Positions 18,875-26,108 of a stretch of DNA of 26,108 nucleotides are shown here, in pieces. Made by a program: the position numbers and the translations under genes. The stretch comes from Cochliopodium minus (lineage: Eukaryota > Discosea > Himatismenida > Cochliopodiidae). Every line of letters starts with the position of its first letter. Position 1 is the first letter of the stretch. The notes beneath the pieces are model-generated. The model saw only the letters and a program-made list of their open reading frames with translations, made no database searches and was not told where the DNA came from. The stretch is taken from the NCBI GenBank assembly GCA_024220525.1, contig JAMYWO010000170.1:4191-30298 (forward strand). Direction: 5' to 3'.

Positions 18875-19348
18875 AATCAAAAATTTAATTAAAAAAATAA
18901 AAAATAGAAAAAAATATTTCATTTATTCCAGAAAGGTATTTTTTATTTATTGGTTTCGAAAGAAATGAAAGAAATAATTGTAAGAATGATTGTGGAAGAT
19001 CACAAAAAAAAAATTTCTTTGGACATGTATTGAAGGGTTTGTTGATTGCTGTATTAAAATTAAAGTGTTTATGGAGGATTTTTCATTAAAAAATCTTCTT
19101 GAAAACAAAGCTCCTCACATAAGTGAAAAAGATTAATCAGAACATCAATCGAAAAAGAAAATAACTAAAGCAAAAAGTCCCATGAAAATATCTTTTTGGA
19201 AAAGGATAGAATAATTGAAGAGAAGGATTTGACATCCAAAAATTACTCCAATAAATAGAAATTTCAAAATCAAAAATAAAAAATAAATTGAAAAAAAATC
19301 CTATCCAAAACAAAAAAATATTTTTTTATTTTCAAAGTTTTTATTTTT
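18875..19348. other. Unassigned region with short open stretches
   Basis: Between the possible membrane protein and the reverse-strand gene. Open stretches of 35-50 codons occur in all three forward frames around 18940-19135, for example TCIEGFVDCCIKIKVF and, in another frame, HVLKGLLIAVLKLK, each ending at stops. No family match, no consistent splice model. It may be a decayed gene or a 3' region. Confidence 0.3.
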
Positions 19349-20225
19349 TCAACAATTTGCGGGTCTGATATAATTAGGAGGGATTGTTGGACACTTTTCA
19401 CGCATGTGGGGAAATGGAACAGCAGTGTTCCATCCGACCATATCCATTCTATATTCTCCCATCACTTAATTAAAAAATTTTAAATTAAATTACTAAAAAA
19501 AAAAACCAACAATCAAATAAAAATAAAAATAACCTTGGCAATATGGTAAGTCAGGATCAGCAATTTGACATTCTTTTGGTCTCACAAAACTTGAGTTGAA
19601 AATTTTAAGACTGTAAGCATCGAAGTTTGTAAATTCTAAAAAAAAAAATGAAAAAAAAAATAAAGGCAAAAAAATTAAAAAAAATTACCAGTCCTTTTAT
19701 TTAATTAAAAAAAATAAATTTTAAAAAAAATTAAAATCAAAAAAAAAAGTTTTTTTACGCTTGAATTTGGTTGGAGATATTTCCAAATAATCCTCCTGCC
19801 TTTAATAAAATATTATTTTTGAAATGAACTAACTGTTTTTAATTTTGGCAAAAAAAGAAAGTCACCTTCCACACTAAAATTTTTTTTTTGTTGAAAAATT
19901 TAATTAATTTTTTGAAATTAAAATTAAAAAATTTTTATTTTACTGTGTGTAACAAAAACATCACAGACCATACTTGGACCAGTTCTCCCATCAGAAAAAG
20001 TGTAATTCTGATTTTAAAGACATTTTAAATTTATTTATATTTATTTTTTATTTATTTTCATTTATTTTTTATTTATTTATTTTTTTTAAAATCCTTTTAA
20101 AATTTTTTTTTGTAAAGTAATTTTTACCCAATTGTCTTGTTCTGGGATGGTGTAGAGTTCTGCCAAAGAAATACCTCTTCTTGTGGCCTCTGCATAACTT
20201 TGTCTGATGGTCAAGTTTGAAGTTC
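19349..20225 (-). CDS. 3' part of a conserved-looking cysteine-bearing protein, 5' missing
   Basis: Six further exons follow a missing 5' part, in transcript order: 20225-20128, 20007-19944, 19873-19866, 19799-19759, 19693-19689, 19635-19534, then the last exon 19464-19349. Two are only 8 and 5 bases. The spliced 144-residue C-terminal part runs TSNLTIRQSYAEAT, RRGISLAELYTIPEQD, MVCDVFVTHMWKAGGLFG, ATEFTNFDAYSLKIF, PYCQVMGEYRM and CPTIPPNYIRPANC. Several NxS/T sites and spaced cysteines suggest a lumenal or secreted protein. I do not know a name. The block with Cys followed by a helix and AGG recalls the cysteine region of permuted NlpC/P60 (YiiX-like) papain-fold hydrolases, but this is only a guess. 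The 5' end is lost at the octanucleotide repeat and ambiguous base near 20354. Confidence 0.72.
19689..19693 (-). other. 5-base micro-exon (GACTG)
   Basis: Reverse strand, between ATAAAAG and GTAATT. It joins NQIQA (phase 2) to EFTNFDAY, completing an Ala codon, adding Thr and starting Glu. Skipping it shifts the frame. Confidence 0.72.
19866..19873 (-). other. 8-base micro-exon (TGTGGAAG)
   Basis: Reverse strand, between ATTTTAG and GTGACT. It joins VFVTH (phase 1) to AGGLFG through Met-Trp-Lys and keeps the frame. Confidence 0.72.
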
Positions 20226-20288
20226 CTTTATAAGATAATGAAAAAATTAAAAATTATATCAAATATTAAAATAATATAAAAATAAAAT

Positions 20289-20353
20289 AAAAAAATAAAA
20301 AAATAAAAAAATAAAAAAATAAAAAAATAAAAAAATAAAAAAATAAAAAAATA
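20289..20353 (+). repeat. (TAAAAAAA)n octanucleotide repeat
   Basis: About eight copies of an 8-base unit (one is 7 bases), ending two bases before the ambiguous base at 20354. Such tracts often collapse in assemblies. Confidence 0.9.
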
Positions 20354-20354
20354 N
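20354..20354. other. Ambiguous base (n) at the repeat edge
   Basis: The only non-ACGT base seen in the window. Genes on both sides lack their 5' ends here, so the true distance and even the adjacency across this point are uncertain. Confidence 0.9.
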
Positions 20355-22728
20355 CAAATAACAATAATAGCTTCAATAACACTAATATCTCTCCCACTAA
20401 CACTAATATTAACAATGAGAATAATAATAAAGCACCTTTGATCAAATATCATAACAGTATAGAGAATACATTGAGAGCCGTTGATAAAATATCCAAATTA
20501 TTCAAAGAAGATGAATTAAAGAGAGGGATCGATCTAAGGGATGACAATGAAGAGATCCTAAAGAGAAAGAGGGAGTCGGAGAATAAAAGGATTGAAGAGA
20601 ATAAGAGGATAGAAGAGAATAAGAGAATTGAAGAAAATAAGAGGATCTCTGAGTTGCAGAAGAAGAGGGATGAAGAAGATAGGAGAAAGCAAGTGGAGAT
20701 GGATAATAAGAAGAGAAAGTTATCAGATTCTCATGATAAAAGGAAATTACAAGGTATGCAAACCAAAAAAATTTATTTTCAGTGAATAATAAAAAATGTA
20801 TAAAACTTTAATCATCAATTAATTTTGTATCATTTTTGACAAAAACACTTTTTAAACAATTTTTTTTTTTTTTAGAAGAAGAACAAAGAAACAAGAAAAT
20901 ACAAGAAGAAAAGAGGATACAGGACGAGAAAAGAAAACAAGAAGTATCAAGGGAAAGAAAAGAAAAGGAGAAATTCAATAAAAATTCAACAGAAAGTAAG
21001 ATAATCGAAGTGGAAAGCAAAAAAATCGAAGAGGAGAAGAAGAGAATAGAAGAAGAGAAGAAGAGATTAGAGGAGGAAAAGGAAAAAATCGAGCAAGAGA
21101 AAAAAATGATTGAAAATAACAAGAAACTCGAGGAGGAGAAGAAGAAGCTTGAGGAGGAGATTAAAATCATGAAAATGAAGCAAGAGGAGGAATTAAAGAG
21201 GAAGCAAGAGAAACGTAAGTTGAAGGAGGAGAAGAAGAGGTTGATACATGAGGAAAACAAAAGGAAGTTTACTGAGCAGTTGAAGAAGTTTCAGGAGGAG
21301 AGGGAAAAACAAAGAGCAAATGGTAAAATACTTTAATTTTTTCTTAAATACTACTATTTTTTTATTGATAAACTTTTTTTTATTTTTTACTTTTTTTAAT
21401 TATTGTTTAAAAATACTATTTTTTTATTTTTCAATAATATTATATTTAAATAACTTTTTTTAATTATCTATTAAAATATTCTTTTTTAAATTTTAATTTG
21501 TAAAGAAAATGATGAAGAAAAAAGGAGACAAGAAGAAGAAATTGAGAAAGTGAGATTGGAGGAGGAACACCAAAGGAAGATGCTACAAAAACAACGAGAG
21601 GAAGAGGAATTGAAGAGGAAGCAAGAAGAGTTGGAGGAGTTGAAGAAGCAAGAAGAATTGAAAAACAAACAAGAAAGCGAAGAAAATTTTTTAAAGTTTG
21701 TTCAGGAGAAAAAGAAAAGGGAGGAGGAGAAAAAAAGGAAGAAGCAGCTGGAAGATGAGCAAAAGAGAAAGATTATCGAAGCGCAGAACAAGAAACTTTT
21801 GGAGGAGCAATTGAGGAGGTATGAAGAAGAGAAGAAGAGGTATGAAGAAGAGAAGAAGAGGTTTGAGGAAGAGGAAGAAAACAGAAGAAAACAAGAAGAA
21901 AACAAAAGGATATTGGAGGAGGAGGAGAGAAAGAGGAGGGAGATGGAGGAGGTGCTGAGGTTGCAGGTGCAGATGGAGGAGGAGAAGAGGAGGAGGGAGA
22001 GGGAGGAGGTTTTGAGGAGGGAGAAGATCAAAGAGGAGAACAGAAGGAAGCAAGAGTTGGAACTGAAAAAGTTGCAAGAGAAGATTGATCACGAAAGAAA
22101 ACAAAAACTCCAACAAAATCAACAAAAAAACCAACAAAACCTTCCTCCTTTTACCAAGAAGCAGTCTGTTGGGGAGAACACCGAGTCTGACAGTCAAGAG
22201 GAAGAAGATTTGGAGAAGATAGAGAGGGAGACCACCAGGAAAAGGAAGGAGATCGAGGAGCTTGAGCAACAGGAGACCAGGTTCGCACAAAGAAGAAAAT
22301 CACCCGAGAAGAACAACAATGAAAACAACCTCAATAACGTTGATCCCAATATTAACAACATTCACCCTAACATTAACATTAATACTCCTAAAGAGAATTT
22401 TATTGAGAATACTCCTTCCAATAATACTCTCTTACCTCAAAGTAATTACTTCTCTGAGATCCAACAAAATGTGAATCATTCTAATAATGAGGGCAGACTT
22501 TTGTTCAGTTTCAACGATCCTAAATTGTGCACTCCTCCAAGTCATTTTCATCCCTTAAAGATCCCTTCCAACATTAATTTCCAACAACAACCAAGTACCA
22601 CCATTCCTAGGACTGGCGGAATTAATACCATTCCCCAAAATGTAAATGCTAACCCTGAACCTAACAATAATAATGGCAATCAAAAGAAAACACCACCCCC
22701 AAAGATTCTTATTGATTTAACTGAATAA
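20355..22728 (+). CDS. Highly charged coiled-coil protein, 5' end missing, C-terminal SIM-like motif
   Basis: Visible exons: 20355-20753, 20876-21322, 21506-22728 (about 689 residues). The open frame runs back to the ambiguous base at 20354 without an ATG, so the start is missing. The N-terminal visible part is Asn-rich (NNTNISPTNTN), then comes a segment with KYHNSIENTLRAVDKISKLF, then several hundred residues rich in Glu/Lys/Arg forming a long single helix or coiled coil. After about 22290 the sequence changes to an Asn/Pro/Thr-rich disordered tail ending ILIDLTE. The final ILIDLT matches the consensus of SUMO-interacting motifs (hydrophobic core followed by acid), so a nuclear partner role is possible; this is inference from a short motif. 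I do not recognise an orthologue, and similarity searches with such sequence are unreliable. Many reverse-strand frames over this gene are composition artefacts. Confidence 0.75.
20579..20650 (+). repeat. Four 18-base tandem units encoding ENKRIE
   Basis: In-frame repeat of a six-residue unit (ENKRIE, last copy ending ENKRIS), with silent differences between copies. Confidence 0.85.
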
Positions 22729-23156
22729 AATTATTTTACCAAAATAAAATTTTTTTTTTTCAACTTTACTGAGCAAACAGCAAACAGCAAAAACTCTAAT
22801 CGAAATCCAAAAACAAAAAAATTTTAAAGAAAAAGAAAAATACTTTCTAAAATAGATTGAAAAACAAAAAAAAATAAAAAATAATAAAAATTATGTTAAA
22901 ATGATTTTCTTTATAAAAATGAAATAACAAAATGATGAAAAAAGTTACAACTATGTGGCTTCGCGTTTAGTCTCCCAAATTACCATACTAACAACTCAAT
23001 GATGTTTGACTTTGCAGATCGATAACGTGTTGCAGTTAATTCATCAAGATATGATTTAAACCAAAAGTTTTTTAATAACTTTATATTACAATATTTAATA
23101 AACAATTTAAATTTAGTTTTGAAATTAAAAAAAATATAGTTAATTAATAAAAAAAA
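22729..23156. other. Intergenic region between the two coiled-coil genes
   Basis: 428 bases. Directly after the stop, TTATTTT (22731-22737) and AAAATAA (22741-22747) can pair over a 3-base loop. The stretch 22930-23060 is less AT-rich (it includes GGCTTCGCG) but shows no tRNA or snoRNA features and no supported gene. Confidence 0.5.
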
Positions 23157-25993
23157 ATGAATACCATCTTGAATAATCTCCTTTTTGAAAACATTGTCGA
23201 AACTTTGTTTGAGAAAAGTGATCATACCATCAAATATAAATACATTTGTGAAATTATATTGGATAAATTAGATCTCTTCAAGAGATTGGGATACAACAAA
23301 CAAAATTATGAAGAATTTTCAATGATTCACAAAGATAATCTCAAAAATGCACTATCCAAATTCAATTATAAAACAGATAATTATAATTTAAAGGTAAATA
23401 AATAAACCAATTAAGAAAATAATGAGAATTATATAACATATTCTCTGATCTTTCTCACACATTTAAAAATAGATAAAGGAGAATTATGAATGCAAATTCA
23501 AATTGATCTTTTTGGAAGAGAAAGATCTCATAAATATGGAAGATGAAAAATTTCTCCTCAACAAATTGAATCATTTCAACTTTTTAAACGAAGATTTTGG
23601 CAATAAAAACGAGGAATTTTTGTTGAAATACTTGATAAACAAGATATGTGATACATTATTCGAAGAGAACAGAAAAGCGAATCTATCCATTAAAAATATA
23701 TCAAAGAATATACTCCAAAACTTTCAATATTTCTTCAAACATCTAGGATTAAAAGGATCCAAAAAAGAATCAAACGATATAATCTCGATATTAAAAACAC
23801 ATCTCTCCAAATATAAGAGTATTGGAGGTGGATACTGTTTAGATGTAAAAAAAAAATTTTTTTTTTTCTCTTGATTTTTTTTGAATAAAAAATAAATGTT
23901 TTTTAAAATAGTATAAACGGAACACAAATGAACATTTTTATGTTCTATTTTTATTTATTGCGAACCAAAGAATTAAACACAAAAAGATATTAGGAGAAAA
24001 AGTAGAAGAGGAAATTGGGAGTAAATAATCTTTCTTTAACAAATTAATTATGTTTAAAATTTTTTTTGATTAGTTTTTAATACAAATGAAAATGTAAGCC
24101 TGAAACCAAAAGGTATTACAATCTTTACCACTTAAATTGTTTTGTTTTCATTGACACATCATTTATTAAGTTCCAAAAAGAAAGGAAAGAGAGTCATCAG
24201 ATCTTCATCAAAAACTTTCCTCACAAAAAAAATTCAAGGAACACAGCTCACAACCAACTAGAATCGAGCATACTGAACATAATTTAAATGAGTACAGCTC
24301 ACAACCAACCAAAATACAACATTCCGTAGATTTTTCACCAAAAAACCTCACTCCCAAGAAAACTAACAAGGAAAGATTGCTTGAGCTGATAGGCCAAAAT
24401 AAAAACAACGAAAATAATGTTGATGGTGATAATGTTGATAAGAAAGAAAAAATTAAAAGAGATTTGGAGGAGAACAAGAGAAAGAAGGAGTCCATACAAA
24501 AGGAGCTTGAAATCATCCAAAAAAGAATCTCTGAAGAAAACTTTGCAAAAGAAGTAAAAAAGAAGGAAGAAGAGGAACATTTTAAACAGGTAAACGAAAC
24601 TTTGAAACTGAAAGAAGAGGAGATCAAGAAAAAAGAGAAAGAACTTATTTTGAAAGAAAGGGAGCTTCTACTCAAAAAGGAAAAAGAGGAAAAGATGTTG
24701 AAAGAACAAGAAGAGATAAAGAGGAAAGAATTTGAAAAGATGCAAAAGGAAATTGAAGATAAAAAGAAGCAAGATGAGGAGAAAATCCAAAGGGAGAAAG
24801 AGGAGTTGAGAAGAAAAGAGATTGAGTTCCAAAAGAGACAGCAAGAGGAAAAGAAAGAACAAGAAAAATTTGATGTTGAGAAACAAAAAATATCTCAAAA
24901 GGAGAAAGAACTCATTTTGAAAGAAAAGGAGCTTCTACTCAAAAAGGAAAAAGAGGAAAAGATGTTGAAAGAACAAGAGGAGATAAAGAGGAAAGAATTT
25001 GAAAAGATGCAAAAGGAAATCGAAGATAAAAAGAAGCAAGATGAGGAGAAGATGAAAAAAGAGAAAGAGGAGTTGAGAAGAAAGGAAAGTGAGTTGAAAA
25101 AGAGACGGGAAGAGGAAAAGAAAGAACAAGAAAAATTGGAAAGTGAAAAAAAGAAGATCTTCCAAAAAGAAAATGAGTTGAAGGAAAAAGAGGAAGATTT
25201 GAAAAAGAAGAAAGAAAAAGAAGAAAAATTGTTGAAAGAACAAGAGGAGATAAAGAGGAAAGAATTTGAAAAGATGCAAAAAGAAATCGAAGATAAAAAG
25301 AAAAAAGACGAGGAGAAGATGAAACAGGAAAAAGAAGAGATTCTGTCGAGGGAAGAAGAATTGAAAAAACAAGTGATAAGTTACTCTGAACAACATGAAA
25401 AAGAAAAAAAAGATCTGAAGAGGAAAGAAGAGCAAGTAAAAGAAAAAGAGGAGTTTGTTCAAAGAGAATTCGAAAAAATGAACTTGGAGAAGAAGAGGAA
25501 GATCGAGCAAGAAATAGAGAAGATTGAACAAAAAAAAAAGAATAAAATAGAAGAGTTAGAGAGAATTGAAACAGAAATAGGCGATGCTCCTCTTGTAGAA
25601 GTGATGGATTTGTTGACTCCAATAAAAATCAAAAAAGAAAAGAATATTGATTTTCCTTTTCCAATGTTGGCTTCATTACACAACAACTACCCTAATATCT
25701 TTCCTCCTGACATGTTCACCAACCCGCATGTTCTTCCTTTGATGAATTTGGGTGGTGTGGGTTTTCCTATGATGAACCCATTTCCTTTTCCTGGTAATAA
25801 CATGCCTTTTCCAAACATGATGTTCAACCCTTTTATGTTTGGGCAAATGCCACCCAACTTTGAAAACAATGACAACCAAAACCTTTATTTTTATAACGAT
25901 AACAATGATGAAAATGACAACAATGAGAATAATACTCAAACAGAACAAAATACAACTCAACATGTATTCAATGACAAAGAAAATAATAATTAA
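23157..25993 (+). CDS. Coiled-coil protein with duplicated N-terminal domain
   Basis: Five exons (23157-23393, 23473-23844, 23912-24020, 24074-24112, 24171-25993) give 859 residues. The N-terminal part appears to hold two copies of a roughly 70-residue domain (about residues 11-81 and 134-206): compare ENIVETLFEKS and NKICDTLFEEN, then LFKRLGYNK and FFKHLGLKG, then LKNALSKF and LKTHLSKYK, with a closing GGGYCLDYK in copy 2. The helix-helix-helix-hairpin look resembles a winged helix, but I cannot name it. Next comes a Ser/Gln-rich linker containing two EYSSQPTK/EHSSQPTR-like repeats, then about 430 residues of Glu/Lys-rich coiled coil with a three-fold 89-residue repeat, then a Pro/Met/Phe/Asn-rich tail (FPFPGNNMPFPNM) and a disordered Asn/Asp end. 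Start ATG follows an A run; all junctions keep phase. Function unknown. Confidence 0.85.
24632..25432 (+). repeat. Three tandem 267-base units in the coiled coil
   Basis: Units begin at 24632, 24899 and 25166, exactly 267 bases (89 codons) apart. Each carries KEQEEIKRKEFEKMQ and KEIEDKKK. Units 1 and 2 are nearly identical in their first half; unit 3 is more diverged, especially at its end. Confidence 0.88.
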
Positions 25994-26108
25994 AAACATT
26001 TTTTATTTAAGATTTTGTTCTTTAATTATTGAAACAACATTAAAAAAAAGGATTTTCTATCAATCTTTCTCAAAATAATAGAAACGATTGGTTTTGGAAT
26101 GTTTGAGA
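25994..26108. other. 3' flank of the last gene
   Basis: 115 AT-rich bases to the window edge; no further gene start is seen. Confidence 0.5.

Noticed and set aside
19020-19260. Reassigned TAA/TAG codons (ciliate-like code), since frames continue past stops here
   Set aside because: TAA, TAG and TGA end well-supported genes elsewhere in the window at family-expected positions.
22940-23050. Less AT-rich patch with an ATGATGT word, considered as C/D snoRNA or tRNA
   Set aside because: No CTGA D box or terminal stem and no tRNA arms.
24935-25622. Long reverse-strand open frames rich in Phe, Leu and Ser opposite the second coiled-coil gene
   Set aside because: They are the complement of Glu/Lys-rich codons; low complexity and no start or splice context. 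Same for 20808-21260 and 21691-22290.
1-26108. Mobile elements, retroelements, CRISPR arrays, rRNA
   Set aside because: No transposase, reverse transcriptase or integrase motifs, terminal repeats, spaced repeat arrays or rRNA-like stretches were seen.

Overview
The window comes from an AT-rich, intron-dense, gene-dense unicellular eukaryote. Genes are short, intergenic gaps are 100-500 bases of poly-A/poly-T, most start codons follow an A run, and nearly all introns are GT-AG and often only 50-70 bases. TAA, TAG and TGA all end recognisable genes, so the code is standard. A cAMP-receptor-like GPCR, a tyrosine-kinase-like (TKL) kinase of the Dictyostelium SHK type and an RCC1-repeat protein suggest an amoeba-like protist (Amoebozoa, Heterolobosea or Anaeramoebae). 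The exact group cannot be fixed from sequence alone.

Layout: 1-208 (-) end of an unknown gene; 436-1540 (+) RBBP9-type serine hydrolase in ten exons; 1638-3032 (+) metallo-beta-lactamase-fold phosphodiesterase; 3207-4677 (+) divergent actin-related protein; 4771-5789 (-) LAMTOR1/p18, the Ragulator lysosomal anchor; 6051-7923 (+) CCDC93 of the Commander/CCC endosomal complex, head-to-head with LAMTOR1; 8204-10326 (+) TKL kinase; 10806-13784 (+) CDP-alcohol phosphotransferase fused to a CTP:phosphocholine/phosphoethanolamine cytidylyltransferase; 14132-16259 (+) seven-TM cAMP-receptor-like GPCR; 16413-17757 (+) RCC1-repeat protein with one frame break; 17758-19348 mostly unassigned; 19349-20225 (-) 3' part of a cysteine-bearing protein; 20289-20354 an octanucleotide repeat ending in an ambiguous base; 20355-22728 (+) coiled-coil protein missing its 5' end; 23157-25993 (+) second coiled-coil protein with a duplicated N-terminal domain and a three-fold 267-base repeat.

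The most striking observation is splicing. Three of the genes only read correctly if exons of 2, 3, 5, 5, 7 and 8 bases are included, each flanked by AG and GT and each restoring both frame and family-conserved residues (for example the GHSSG nucleophile elbow of the RBBP9-like hydrolase). The exon sums of the eight complete gene models that have no frame break are divisible by three. Most 3' splice sites lack a pyrimidine tract and are often A-rich.

A second notable item is the fused Kennedy-pathway protein. Its cytidylyltransferase half keeps the HxGH and RTEGISTS motifs, but its phosphotransferase half has lost the last two aspartates of the CDP-alcohol phosphotransferase signature. It may be a membrane-anchored cytidylyltransferase carrying a dead transferase domain. 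LAMTOR1 and CCDC93 share a 261-base divergent promoter and both serve endolysosomal membranes. Whether this is functional linkage or chance cannot be told here.
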